From: Diabrotica undecimpunctata
Taxonomy: Eukaryota > Arthropoda > Insecta > Coleoptera > Chrysomelidae
Direction of reading: 5' to 3'
Assembly: GCF_040954645.1 (NCBI RefSeq)
Contig: NC_092804.1
Coordinates: 39,089,753 to 39,153,752 of the forward strand
Length of the DNA stretch: 64,000 bases
Part shown: in pieces, positions 33,272 through 45,572 of the stretch
How positions within the stretch are numbered: the first letter of the stretch is position 1
How the letters are laid out: each line of letters starts with the position of its first letter
Notes under the pieces: generated by a model
What the model was told of the DNA's origin: nothing
Database searches by the model: none
Seen by the model: the letters and a program-made list of their open reading frames with translations, nothing else
Translations under genes and position numbers: made by a program

Positions 33272-34436
33272 TTGAACAATAATATTTAAACAATATAATA
33301 TAATTAACGTTGAAATAAAAGTGAGTGTACGCCACTGGATTTTCATACGTCTTTCCCCACTTGTACGCCTTCAAACGATGACTCACTCTCCCAAATAGTG
33401 AAATTAGAGTTTAGACATGTCGGCTGCAAGATCGCTAGTCGTTTTCTACAATCTGTAATTATACATTTATCTTGTTACGTGACTCTTAAAATAAAACAGA
33501 ACATTTTTTCACATAAACTAATCTTGGTAGTTTAAAATATATTGAAATTTTAAAAATTCAATTTTACATTTCATAGTTGAAAATAGGATTGCCAATATTT
33601 TGAGGTGCGTTCCTAGGACGTTATGTCAGATTTGATTTAATGAAATAAAATTTAACTAAAAAAGTTGCATAAAAAATTAAGTATGTAATAATTGTTTTTT
33701 TATTGATATCATATATTTTATTATATTCAAACATAAGAGGAAAACTACCTATTGATAATTTCATTGTACTGTACGCCCAGAACAGCAATAGACTTGAGCT
33801 GCGAGCAAAACAGGGTTGCCACGATTCCTATAAATATTCTGATGCCTGATTTCTTTCTATGTACAGAAGTGTTAGTTACATGAAAGATTGTTTTGTCAAA
33901 TAATGACTATAACGAGATGGATTTAATTATTTAAAAATTTGTAAATTTTATTATAACATAACAATGGTATTAATAATAAAATAAATATATTATAATGGTC
34001 TGAAATTGATTACACTTATCTGAGCACGGCAATTACCATCGTCTGCCGTACACAATAACATAAATTATAAAAAGGACGGACTCATAAAAAAAATAGGATT
34101 TGGAATTAAATCAAATCCTTATCGCTGTCGTCAGAGTCGATGTCTAAATCTAACAATATGTTTAAATTTGTAATACATGATTCTATGGCAGCATCAAATA
34201 ATGGCTCCTTTTAGTACTAACTACTATAAAAGTTCTCGAGACTTTGGCAGTTCTACAATAAATAAGTTTATTGCCAACATATAATAGACCTTTTATGACC
34301 ATAGGAACAGTAAGTTCTGTAGAGGCAACCTAGGAATTGGGAAGAGCAGAAGTTACAGTACAAATCTCACTGTACGATGAGTCAGTGGTGAGACAACTTT
34401 CTAGTGATTTGCTTATTGAGAATGGTATAGATGTCT
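33272..34436. other. no gene recognised
   Basis: AT-rich. On the minus strand near 34105-34190 an acidic run (LLDLDIDSDDSDKD) resembles a transposase C-terminal tail, but nothing upstream supports it. Confidence 0.35.
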
Positions 34437-34509
34437 GTATGTGTACGTATATTTTGTGTTTGTAGGTGTAGGTGTGTGTGTGCGTGTGTGTGTATGTGTG
34501 TGTGTGTGT
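34437..34509. repeat. (GT)n-type microsatellite
   Basis: An imperfect GT-rich run immediately adjoining the 3' tail of the RTE LINE. Confidence 0.9.
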
Positions 34510-35600
34510 GTCATCATCATCATCAATCGGCCAATCGCGTCCACTGCTGCACATAGGCCTCCCTCAGTTCTTTCCAGTGTTCTCTACACTGGGCCGCTTG
34601 TAGCCAGTTTTCCGCTACACGTTTTATATCATCGGTCCATCTAGTCGGTGGTCGTTCTCGGCTTCTTTTATAGTTTCTGGGTTCCCATTTCATAATACAT
34701 CTTGTCCACCGTCTATCTTGTGTTCTGGCCACGTGCCCTGCCCAGTTCCACTTAAGCGTCGTAGTTCTTTCGATGGCGTCTTGAACTCCTGATCTTTGCC
34801 TAATTTGTTTGTTTGTTATGTGGTCTTGAAGGCTCACGTTCAGTATTGCACGTTCCATGGCTCGTTGTGTAACACTGAGTTTATTCGCAGATTTTTGGTT
34901 GAGTGTTAAAGTCTCTGCTCCATAAGTTTGTACAGGCAAAACACATTGGTTATAAAGCTTTCGCTTCTGACACATGGGAATTGAACTGTTTAGAATATGG
35001 CTTAATTTGCCAAATGCTGCCCATATCAGGCCTATTCGCCTCTGTATTTCATGTGTTTGATTGTCTCTGCTTATTGTGATCTCATGTCCCAGATATTTGT
35101 AAGTGTCTGTTTGTTGTATGGTATTATTGTCTATAGTTATATTTCCACTAATTACGAGAATTGTCATAAGTTTAGTTTTCTTAAAATTTATCTTTAATCC
35201 TGCTCTTTCAGACAGACTTTTAAGCGAATGTATCATAGAAACTGTATCCTGTAAGTTATCTGCGATTAATACAACATTATCTGCAAACCCTTTAGATGAT
35301 TTAATCTTTCTCCATCTATATTGATTCCCATATCTTGCCATTGAGTGTTCTTAAATATTGACTCTAGAGCTGCCGTAAACAATTTTGGTGAAATATTGTC
35401 TCCTTGTCTAACTCCTCTACCAAAACTGATTTTTTCTGTGTCTTCGTGTAGTCGTATACTTGATGTAGCGTTCTCGTAGATGTTTTTGATTAATGTCGTG
35501 TACCTGTAGTCTATTCGGCTTTGATTAAGAGCTTTCAGTACAGTGAGTGTAGCAACCAACAAAGTCATCATAGCCAGAATGATCAGCAACATTCGGAACA
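34510..35600 (-). pseudogene. RTE-type LINE, 5'-truncated, RT active site mutated
   Basis: The 3' end is (ATG)n-like (CATCATCATCATC on the plus strand) against the GT tract. From right to left on the minus strand: LKALNQSRIDYRYTTLIKNI, GRGVRQGDNISPKLFTAAL, then after a frameshift the catalytic block GFADNVVLIADN, in which the second D of the usual A-D-D is N. Then come GLKINFKKTKLM, YKYLGHEITISRDNQTHE, the thumb, and [19 protein letters not shown] ... [16 protein letters not shown] to the stop at 34523. The family is the one annotated as endonuclease-reverse transcriptase of RTE type in insects. The endonuclease half is missing. Confidence 0.88.
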
Positions 35601-37720
35601 GACAGGCACCCTAAGAAGAAGAATGTTGACAGAAAAGCTAATTCCATCATATAGGAACATCCTATGACATCTGTACTAACTTCATGCAGTCTCTTCCTAC
35701 TTTCTGTCAATCACCTTTAATGGTGGGATTATTTTTTGTTTATAATTGAAACTTATAAAAGAATGTAGGAATTATAATAAGTTTCATTTTTTGGTCTGCA
35801 ACATTCTCTTGGGGTGAGTACTTTCATTGTAATTTTTACTCTATAATTCTGACAGTATTTTCAATATTCGTAACCTCACTTCTTTCGAAAGCACGTTTTT
35901 CGATTATATGCATGTAGGGATCTGAATAGAATTTAACTAAGTAATAATAATTATATTTTATTTTATCCTTGCCATCCGCTATTTGTTTAATTGTACTTTT
36001 GGAAAATGGCCAGGAAACTAAACTCTTTTTGATGTGCCTCTAATACAGGCTGTTTCTGATATTTTAGTTTATTGGCTGTTTTATTGGCTGTATTTATCGA
36101 CCATATTCACGGTTTATTGGCTGTATTAATTGGCCGTATCATTTTACTGGTCGTATTATGAAAATTTATTGAATCTATTGGAAGACTTAACCACTTAATT
36201 GGGAGGCCACACACAGACTGCAGGTCTCAGCAGGACCTAACCGTCTAATTGGGAGGTCACACAAGCAGCCCATTGATACCATCGTTGCCTTAAGTATCAC
36301 TCTCACTATATTCATTGTTAAGCATTGGCAGGGTTGATTGTTTTCTATTTTGAATAAATATGATTTTTAAATTTAAAAATTGTTTTATTTGCTATCAGCT
36401 AAGTGTTCATGGTTTGGTTTCTAGTTTAAAACAAGACGAACTGACACTTGAGATACTGATCTAGGCGAAGCATAGACAATAAGCTTCCATGGTTGATTGA
36501 GGTATTATTTTTATAATAGTACTTCAATTCTCTTTGGTAGTCTTATCGTTACAAAATGAAGGTTTGTTTTGACATCAATGTATCGATCGCGACCGCGGCG
36601 TTCATCGCACACATCCATGTATCTTCGGTATGTCCGTACCCTAACTCACTTGGCCGTGAGACTGGCGAAATGGAGATTTTAATATTAAAATACTATTAAT
36701 CAAGCAAGTTCCAAGAAACCAATGTAAATTTAAATTTTTATGAAATAATACGGGCGTTGTTTCTTTATTGTTTTTAAGAGATGGCAATAAGAGAAATGAG
36801 TTTCTAATTACCATTCTTACCTGACTTTAATTAGGATACTGTTGGGAATTAATCACAAAAGTTAAATAATCTCGAAGTTTAATAATTAGGTACTCTCAAC
36901 GTCGGTAATTTCATAGTATGGAAGTTATTGCACTATATTTGAAACTTTGATTCTCTGCGCATTAAACTAAGTTGTTCTTTCGCAGGTAAGCATTTAAGCT
37001 TGATTACACATTAGAGAGAAGTTTTAGGTTATATAATAAGGTTAGTTCAAGGCAGGAAACGCTCAGCACAGCTGTTCATGATGGATTTATAGTGTAGCAA
37101 ACATTCTGGTAAAAGGCAACAAACATCGGTTTAAATCAGAACAAAAGTGGAAGAAGTTTGTGAAACTAGAATGGATTTACATTTCTCAACAAAGTTTTTT
37201 ATACACAAATGTGTGAAAACTTAAGAAGATTTAAGACTCCACTTTGTGCGGAACAATAAAATCGAAATAATGATTGACATTAAATCTCGTCAACTACAAC
37301 CAACGTAAACTCTTTGTTAATAAAATTGTTGAAATGAAAAAATAATGTAGACATTTAGATTAAAATCAAGTGTTTAATTTTACTTCTATTTTTCTTCGGA
37401 CGACGTAGAATTATAGTAAAAGATGGCATACATTTGGAAAACTCTCACATTTGTTGATGATTGATGATGAAAAAACTGAAGTCAAAAATTCCAGATGTGC
37501 AAAATTCTGAAAAAAAAGCTACTTTAACTTAAATATGAGAGAATTTGGCCCAAGTTATGATCGATAATATGATTAAAAATAACAGAAGACGGATGTGTAT
37601 GCAGTTATAAGAACTCGAGGAAGCAATACGCAATATGGTATTATAAAATATTTTTTTTTATCATAAAAGTTACTTTTAACAAGTTAAAATAATATAAAAT
37701 ATAATATTAGATACTATTTT
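35601..37720. other. no gene recognised
   Basis: About 2.1 kb without TE motifs. Two minor repeats: TATTGGCTGT words around 36065-36125, and a short direct repeat (TAATTGGGAGG) at about 36197 and 36255. A CpG-bearing patch, 36580-36665, is not obviously coding. Confidence 0.35.
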
Positions 37721-37724
37721 AATG

Positions 37725-37810
37725 GGAATAAGCCACAATTGAAGGTTAAAATAAGTTTATTGCGTTTCAATTTCCACTTCGAAAATCGTTCTCAAAATAC
37801 AAACACCAAT
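37725..37810 (-). repeat. dispersed repeat with GGGAATAAGCCACAATT, second copy
   Basis: Nearly the same as 3615-3692: GGGAATAAGCCACAATTG, TTTATTG(A)CGTTTC and the hairpin AATTTCCACTTCGAAAAT, followed by CGTTCTCAAAATAC. Confidence 0.65.
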
Positions 37811-38389
37811 CCAAGTTTCATCTATAAAAACAAACTTGTATAGTTCGTCATAATCATCTTTTAGTTATTTTAAAGCAATGTCTTTCACAATACCTAATTA
37901 AAAAAAAATAGAATTACAATGTTATTTTTGACCAGCCTTAAACGTTGTTAAATCGTTAAACTAAACCAATTGCCTAGTAAGAGAATTGTATTTGTATGTA
38001 TTTCGATATTTCTATACAGTGTGGAAACTACTTATAGAATAATATTGTTTCTGTCCTTATTACAGAAAATAATAAAAATCTCTGGGACACGTTAACTTTT
38101 AAATTTAATGAAAAAGACAGTCAATATTTGATTTCACGTACAAAATCTTTCCTGTCTTTAAGAAGCAACAATAAAATGACAAAGCGTCTATGTATCTGTT
38201 TATACATATTTCGCTTTAATAACGCTCATCAAAACAGCTATTCATAGGCGTTCTCAACGTGAAAAATAAATCTTTCCTGTCTTTAAGAAGCAACAAGAAA
38301 TGGCTTCAAAATCAACGAAATCATCTTTATCAACGTCCGCTATGCCTTGCAATTTTTAGAAGGCTCAGATTAAGGCAGAAGTCTGAATT

Positions 38390-39090
38390 GTGTTTCGAAA
38401 CTATTTTACGAATTTAATATCAGATGTCGCTATTGCGTCCGTTTCGAAGCCATTTTATTGTTGCTCTTTTTCTGATAAATTAACATTTACATTGAATGGA
38501 GAGGTAAACAGACAAAACTGTAGATATTGGTCAGCGGAGAATCCTGATTGGATGCGTGAGACAAACACTCAGTATCCTCAAAAGTTAAATGTTTGGGCAG
38601 GTATTATAGATCATATTATTGGTCCTATATTTGCAGATGGTAATTTGACAGCGGAAAAATATTTAAGCATGCTAAGAGATGATGTTCTTCCTCAGTTGGC
38701 TAACTTATATCCCAATCCAATAGATTTGATCCTACCGCATGAAACTGTCTGGTTCCAGCAGGACAGTGCAATACCCCATTAGGCTTTAATGGTAAGAAAT
38801 TACTTGAATGAAATCTTCTCCAATAAATGGATTGGACGAAGGGGTACTATTGAGTGGCCAGCTAGGTCGTCAGATCTTATGCCTTTTTTCTGTGGATTTA
38901 TCTCAAGAACAAAGTATATGCAACACAACCAACTAGTATTGACGATGCAACACAACCAACTAGTATTGACGACGTCAAAGAAAGGATAACTACAGAAATA
39001 TGGAATATTTCACCTCAAACTTTAAACATAGTTCGGGACGAGTTTTATAGGAGACTGTGTTATTGCCAAAAAACAAGGTGGGGAACATTT
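38390..39090 (+). pseudogene. DUF4817/DDE mariner-like transposase, C-terminal part
   Basis: Core motifs in order: [55 protein letters not shown], then [12 protein letters not shown] with the second catalytic D. A stop at 38780 is followed by MVRNYLNEIFSNKWIGRRG and IEWPARSSDLMPF, the final D. A 26-bp tandem duplication (about 38918-38970) then disrupts the end (repeated TQPTSIDD). The N-terminal DUF4817 part is unrecognisable. Closest relative in the window is the minus-strand copy at 1-680. Confidence 0.85.
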
Positions 39091-39277
39091 TGAGCATTTA
39101 TTTTAATGTAATCCAATCAATTACTTCTGGTATTCTATGAATTAATTGTCTTGAAGAAAATTATACTTAATTTCAAAATTTCACCTTGTGTTATTGTATT
39201 ATTCATAATATACCCTACATGATATAGTTCGTTGATATCAGGTTGTTAAGGAGCTTTTAAAAATATAAAAATACCTA

Positions 39278-39341
39278 TACAGGGTGTTTCATTTGAAATA
39301 CAGATTATGGACTATGTCAGACTTGCGTGGATCACCCTGTA
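39278..39341. mobile_element. 64-bp mini-MITE
   Basis: TACAGGGTGTTTCAT at the left and ATCACCCTGTA at the right form inverted ends only 64 bp apart, within the 3' part of the DUF4817 element. It is too short for anything but ends. Confidence 0.5.
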
Positions 39342-39608
39342 CATTCAAATTTATGTTTAAAAAAGTGCACATTTAAATTTAAAAGTTAAGGTATCTCAAC
39401 GTTTTTTACTATTTTCTAAAATAAGGACACAAACAATTTTATTTCATAAGTGGTTTCCACACTCTATATTTCGTATATGTCATGTGTATGTATTTTATGC
39501 ATGATAATTTATAGTATTATTAACTACGTTCATGCCAAATTCTCTGCAGCATTTAAATTTTTATTCTGTTTAAATTTGTATTATTTATTTTAGTTATTTC
39601 TGTTGCAG

Positions 39609-39825
39609 ATGTATAGGAGGTTGGGACCAGTGTGGGCCAATGAAATCAAGTGTAGGTAGTAGATCGGAAGATGAGCCGGGACGAAATGCAGTTAAGAGAT
39701 AGATTGCTGATGCTCTCGGATCCCCACAAGCCGTTCAATGTTAAAAGAAAACCGACGCTCACCAAACAGCCCTCCAAGTCGGGGCCTAAGCTTAGCGTTC
39801 AGGACTTCGTCCGTATGGATCCGGG
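39609..39825 (+). CDS. host gene exon with start codon, product not recognised
   Basis: A polypyrimidine tract and TTCTGTTGCAG precede the exon, and GATCCGG|GTGAGTT ends it, both good splice sites. The coding part starts at the ATG at 39671, preceded by an in-frame TAG in the 5' leader, and encodes 51 codons plus two bases: MSRDEMQLRDRLLMLS, DPHKPFNVKRKPTLTKQ, PSKSGPKLSVQDFVRMD. GC content is near 50% in sequence of about one third GC, and codon use is balanced, unlike neighbouring TE relics. I do not recognise the protein; the segment is basic and probably disordered. It is likely the first coding exon of a long, TE-filled gene whose other exons lie outside the window. Confidence 0.7.
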
Positions 39826-39966
39826 GTGAGTTAAAATTAGTTTTTTAGGTTTTATTTAAATTATTTATTGTTAAGATTTTAAATATAAATGGGTATTGCA
39901 AAGATTTTTACGTTTTGTACATATCAATCAGTTACTGCTTTATATAACTTATTTTTAACCCCCTGA

Positions 39967-39974
39967 TTACGCTC
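39967..39974. repeat. possible LINE target-site duplication, left copy
   Basis: TTACGCTC, repeated at 40700-40707. Confidence 0.55.
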
Positions 39975-40699
39975 ATGTAACGAATATGGTTAGAACGCTC
40001 GAATATGGTTTAGAACTCAATACAACCAAAACTAAATGCATGCTCATCAGCAGAACACAACAACCTCCGATGCAGTTGACATTAAACAACCGAAAAATAG
40101 AACAAGTGGAGACATACACATACCTTGGAACCACAGTCAACACAAAATGGGACCAGTCAGCAGAAATAAGATCACGAATTAAAAAAGCGCGAAACGCGTT
40201 CAACAATATGAAAAAGTGGTTCACAAGCAAAATCTCAATGGAACTAAAATTAAGACTGGTCAAGTGTTATGTCTTCCCGGTCGTGTTCTATGGAGCAGAG
40301 GCATGGACCACAACGGAAGCCACCCTGAAAAAACTAGAATCCTTTGAGCTGTGGATATATCGCCGTATTCTTCGGATATCCTGGACAGACCACATCACTA
40401 ACGTGGAAGTAATGCAGAGAATAGGCAAAAGCAAAGAAATAATCTTCACCGTAAAGAAACGGAAGCTTGAGTACTTCGGACATATCATGAGGCATACTAA
40501 GTACCGGCTGCTACAGTTAATAGTCCAAGGAAGAATCGACAGTAGGAGGGGACCGGGAAGAAGACGACACTCATGGATGCATAACCTGCGACAATGGTTC
40601 GGACTAACATCGACCGAACTGTTCAGAGGTGCCGTAAACAAAGTCAAAATAGCCTTGTTAATAGCCAACGTCCGAAACGGATAGGGCAAAGGAAGAAGG
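39975..40699 (+). mobile_element. 5'-truncated LINE in the host intron
   Basis: The frame 39986-40684 is open for 232 codons: GLELNTTKTKCMLISRTQQ, VETYTYLGTTVNTKWDQSAE, LRLVKCYVFPVVFYGAEAW, LWIYRRILRISWTDHITNVE, LEYFGHIMRHTKYRLLQ and RRGPGRRRHSWMHNLRQWF. These are the RT thumb and C-terminal domain; the palm and endonuclease are lost by truncation. It ends in GGAAGAAGG and is flanked by TTACGCTC. Its undamaged frame makes it one of the youngest LINE pieces here. It lies about 140 bp downstream of the host exon's splice donor. Confidence 0.85.
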
Positions 40700-40707
40700 T
40701 TACGCTC
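40700..40707. repeat. possible LINE target-site duplication, right copy
   Basis: TTACGCTC, identical to 39967-39974. Confidence 0.55.
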
Positions 40708-43234
40708 GTAAATTGACTCATTGCACCAGGTTAATTCTCTATTAATTAATTCAAGTAATCAATTGTCTTGAAGTTAAAGATTAACCTATACTTTTAACAT
40801 CGCTTAGAAAACGGGCCTGCTTTCTTCATTTTAAGGTTTTAATCTTAAAAAAATTAGAATCCTAATTTAAACTTTGAGCCGAGATACTTACAATCACTAT
40901 TAATATAAAATACAATAATTTACTCACCTTTACACAAGATTGCACAAACATAAACTCTATAAAAGGCCTATAGTACTGTAAAAAACGAATGAACACCAGA
41001 CAAGAGTCATGCAAACACACAAGACAAGAGTGAGAATTTATAAAATATCGTACTGCACACTGGCCCAACTGTCAATTTGCATAATTAAATCATATGAAAT
41101 ATTTACGCCTAACTGGATTACTCGCGCCATCTCTTGGTATACAGGGAAATGTTAATTGGGCCACTTTGATATGAAAGAAATGCTTAAATATCACTTATTG
41201 TACTACCTATCTAAATTACACAAAAAAATCAGTTTGGCAATGTTGCAAATGAAAAAAGGAAAAACCCAATTGTTGCATATAAAAGGAAAAAAAACCAAGT
41301 GTTACTTTTTTTTAATGGGAAATTATATTTAATGAAGATAAAGTGTAGTGAATAAGAATGGTTAAAATAAATTGTCAAACAAAAGGGAATGTAACCAATA
41401 CAAAAGAAAATATGAAGCTTACTTGAAACACTACAAGAGAATAGGCTTAGCTCAAGAGAATGAGAGTTGTGCTCAGAGAGGAGGTTGGCACGTTTACTTG
41501 CCTGTAGTAACTTAAGGTTAGATCAATCCTAAGATGATCTTGAAATGGGCGCCAGGGTGAATTTTGAATATCACTCCAATTTGGGGTATCTATAGTTATA
41601 TACTGGAAACTTATAATTGAAAATAAACGATTATGGGAAACAAATAAAAATCTGATATGCTCTATACACTATATTACAATCTTAATTTACTTATAGCCCC
41701 AAAACATATATGTATATTATATTTACCAAACAATTACTAAAATATATCCCCAAAAATATGTATTTACAAAAACAGTTATCTAAAAGTACGACCCAAAATA
41801 TAAATATATACAAAAATTGATCTACCCAGTCCTTTGACAATGAGGTTAATAGGTAAGTATGTTATAACTGTTGAATAACTCACATGGAGTAAATAGTAAT
41901 TAAAATAAAGCAAAAACAATTAAATAATTAGACAAAATAATAAAGGAGACAGTTTTAAAGTATGACGTAGTCTAAAGTATAAAGTTTTAATAGTCAGTTA
42001 AGTAATTAGAACAGTACACAACTTACATCAATTTGACAAAATAAAGGTACATACTAGTAACCATAAAATTGGATAATGTATCCTGACAACTTATGTTGTT
42101 ATGTAAAATATTAATAAATAGATAAATTAAAGATAAAGCAGAAATGTAAAAATAAAGGCAAGTAAAAGGATTCAGCAAGGTGAGATTACTACCTAGGGAT
42201 TGTGCACAAACCTGTTTTGTGAACCGCTTAGGCTGGAGGCCTAAGGATCCAAGGATATAATATATAATATAAAAAAATTGAAATTTAAACTATTAATAAA
42301 TGTCCTTAGTAGCCTTATTGCTGGGTTGTTATCCCTAATCCGTTGTCTATTGTCCAGGTAGTGGATGGACTCTGAGGTGGCTCTGCCTATGTTGACTAAG
42401 GTAACAGCTTACTAGGACTGGCAGACCGACCAGAAAAATCTAAATTAATATTGTTTCTTCTCCCAAATCCAAGTATTTCCCAAATTAAAAAAATATTCTT
42501 CCCCAAACAAAAGGTCCAAAGATTGGAGCCGGCAGGCTACAAAAGAACAAAAAAACCTTTTTATTCCGTGTTCTTATACTTATTAGTTTTTGTTCAAATA
42601 ACAAAAACTAGAATATATTGGTCATTAAGTGACCTTGACTCAAATATTTAATATTTTCATACTGGAGTTTACTTATATATGTATATATAAAAAATGATGG
42701 TTGGATATTTCTACTAAGGTGAGAAAGTTGAGATGATTGAGGACTTGTAATATTTAAATGGAGTTAGTACGTGCATGAAAAGTAACTTACCAGAACCTCG
42801 GAGTGTTTTTCCCATAAAAAACAACGTAATTTTCTAAAGAAAAACTGTACAAAACTAAATACTTCTTCAAACTAAAACTCTTCACATTTCCAAAAAATAA
42901 TAACTTAAAATTTTTTTCTATCGCTGCTCCTAAGTTCTGCCTGCCGTGATAGCTTAGCGCGTCTTCTCGAAGTTCTCTTCGAAAATGAACAGAATTCCCT
43001 TCATAGATAAGAAGGTTAAGTTTCCTTCCTCTCCAATGACAAGGGAATCGATTCTATTATAACCTACATCAATCGATATTTTAAATTGTATTGTAAGTTG
43101 CCTAATCTACGGCGGCCAATTAGTAGCTATTGTAGGGATTCTTGATTATTTGACTGTGATCTTGCTAACGTTCGAGATGTTAGATTATTAACGATCGTAT
43201 CGTTACAGCAACTCTGCTTCTGAGCGATTTATCT
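40708..43234. other. no gene recognised; possible retroelement leader
   Basis: About 2.5 kb without protein motifs. At 41548-41556 the minus strand reads TGGCGCCCA, which matches the primer-binding site complementary to insect tRNA-Lys in many LTR elements. The sequence to its right (41557-43230) could then be a long terminal repeat, but no second copy was found. Confidence 0.3.
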
Positions 43235-43620
43235 ATTCTTTACAAAACCAAACCCAACAACACTTAAGATAAATCAAAGAACTGCATTTGTAAAATGCCT
43301 TGTAAATAGATCAATTTTTATCTGGGAAAAACTTCAAGACCACTTAGTATGAAAATACACGAGCTTAAATTATACATTAACAGCAAAGACGTTGGTATAT
43401 CCCAGATACGTAAACATACCTGCAATAATGAGCGCAGATAGTAATAAGAGGAAAATAAAAAAAAACAGCCGTCATCTTACTAGAATAAGAAAAATGTGCA
43501 CCAAACATGTCAAGGGAATGTAGCAGTCTCTGGTTACCGATACTGAAAGAAGAAGTCAGGAATAAGAATACAGCAACATTAACGAGTTAATACCAGATTA
43601 GAGACAGTTTATCTATAATT
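43235..43620 (+). pseudogene. Penelope-like element, GIY-YIG fragment
   Basis: In pieces: SKNCICKMPCK, then after a gap FYLGKTSRPLSMKIHELKLY, QIRKHTCNNERR and, after further shifts, CAPNMSREC and LPILKEEVRNK. The Y-L-G-K-T-S-R-P-L-S block is the second half of a GIY-YIG nuclease, and the R in S-R-P is part of its conserved pattern. The RT is missing. The family is related to 51513-51960 and not to the palindrome copies. Confidence 0.7.
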
Positions 43621-44608
43621 AACTGCATAAGCATAGAAAAATCAAAATTTGGTAACAATAAGAGGGTAGAATATCACTTCCCAGAACTTTACTCAAAATA
43701 TGCTGAATACCTACAAAATCAAAGGCCAAGCAAGTCAAATTGTTATTACCGCCCAGTGAAAATTTAGAAACATTTATAGATTTTTTAGATCTAATAATTT
43801 TTTTTTTATTTTTTTTTAAAACAATTTCCGCATTGGAAATCGAATTGTCAAAACAAATGTAAAATGTAATTCTCATTACAATAAATTGTGGTTTAATTCC
43901 ATATAAAATAATATTTAAATGAAATGATCTATTATCAAGATTTTTTTTATTTATTTTTATTTTTTCAGCCAACCACTTTATTCTGTCCCATTTTAATGTT
44001 AAGCTAAATTGAAAGAATATTTGGAAGAGTGCTCATCCAAACTTTTTATTTAACTTCAGGAACAAATTTAAAACGTTCCATTTGCATTAGTATTATTTAC
44101 GTTGGGTGACTACCTGATTTTTACGACTGCTTAAATTTACCGTCTCATCGTTCTTGTCGTTTGCACGGTTTCAATAAACATTAATAAAATTATCCCATGT
44201 CAGAGACAGGAAACTTTGGGTTTACTTTCGTTTTCTTTTTCCTTATTGTTGTATAGGGCGAGTCTCATTTATACAAAAATTGTAGGAAATGCATTTAAAT
44301 CTCATAAAAGTAAAGTATAATCGTTTGAAGGCTGGAATTCAGTAATTTTCGTTTTAAAAGTTGGTAATTGCGCATATTTTAAGAATAATTAAAATTACAA
44401 AGTACATGTTTAAAAAAAGTAATTATATTGATCTAATTACATTCACATAAAGAATGGAATTAAGTACTTTTATAATGATCCACCAAAATTAGGTTATATC
44501 TAAATAAATATATCTAATCTACAGTGAAGTAGCGAAAGAAAACAGGACCAAAGACGGTGTAGCCTTATTAATTCACCATTTACAATATAAAACTAAATAT
44601 ATCAGCTA
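43621..44608. other. no gene recognised
   Basis: AT-rich sequence between two PLE fragments. The minus-strand frame 43619-43972 is Asn/Lys/Ile-rich and looks like chance. Confidence 0.35.
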
Positions 44609-44610
44609 TA

Positions 44611-45232
44611 ATGGAATTATTGACATTAAGTACTGATAATACATATTTTGGTCTAGCAATGGGCTCTAGTTTATCTCCATTATTAGTCAAGATATTTATG
44701 GAAGATTTTTAAACAAATATTATTTCTAAACAAAATTTAAAATCCACAATATGGTGGAGTTATATAGATGATGTATTCCAGAATGATATAAACGATAAAG
44801 AAGAGACAATAACATTTATCATGGAAAAGGAATATAATAACACACTACCTTTCCTGGATGTTTTAATCTCTTAGAACAATATTGGATATGAGAATTAGCT
44901 GTATAGAACACCAACATACACCAACAGATATCTAAATTGCAAATCAAATCACAATATCAATATTAAAAAGGTAGTCATTAAATCCTTATACGATAGAACC
45001 AAAATTAATTTTTCTAACTAAAATTCGTTCTTAAAGGAAAAACATTCGTTAACATCTGTTTTATTAAATAATGATTATCCTTTATCGTTTATAAATAAGG
45101 AATTTTCAACAATCGACCGAATCGAACAGAACTTAGAAGGAGATCCTACAGCATACACTATAAATAATACGAGGAAAATAACAATACCATACATAAAAGA
45201 ATTATCAGAAAAACTAAAAACAAATAGGAAAT
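44611..45232 (+). pseudogene. Penelope-like element, reverse transcriptase C-terminal part
   Basis: The frame reads YFGLAMGSSLSPLLVKIFME, a stop, then W-W-S-Y-I-D-D-V-F with the catalytic Y-I-D-D, TFIMEKEYNNTLPFLDVLIS, YRTPTYTNRYLNCKSNHN and, near the end, TIPYIKELSEKLKTNRK. These are RT blocks and linker of a Penelope-like element. Three stops make it non-functional. The piece ends just before the 5' region of the I-clade LINE, which may have inserted here. Confidence 0.8.
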
Positions 45233-45572
45233 AGAGTCTCACTCGAACATTCGAAGAGTAAACACTTTCTTATTGATTGTAGTAATTTATTTTTAGTATT
45301 AATGAGTTTTTAATTAATATATTAGAACAAATTTTTGGTAAAAAAAGTGGTGAAGTGTTAAAATAGTACATCACACATCATTTGTGAGTATTTAATTTAC
45401 ATCATAATATTATTAACATCAACAAAAAATCAATAATATCTTTTCATTCACCTGTTGTGAGTGCTTATCTACCAACTGGTTGTTTTTTTCTCAAATTATC
45501 ATCTGTGGCTTTTCATCGCCAAAGGAGCACTTAGTCTAAATGTTTTGAAAGAAACTCCGAAAGAAAGCAAAA

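Larger units (their letters stand above)
38017..39464 (+). mobile_element. DUF4817 mariner-like element with ~100-bp inverted ends
   Basis: The left end CAGTGTGGAAACTACTTATA and the inverted right end GAGTGTGGAAACCACTTATG are flanked by TA on each side, and the inverted similarity extends about 90 bp (for example TTGTTT(C/G)TGTCCTTATT). It encloses a broken transposase (38390-39090) and a tiny MITE at 39278. About 1.45 kb, normal for a mariner-like element. Confidence 0.8.

Noticed and set aside
41548..41556. tRNA-Lys primer-binding site of an LTR element
   Set aside because: Nine bases only, and neither a second LTR nor internal coding sequence could be found; kept as a remark in the gap entry.
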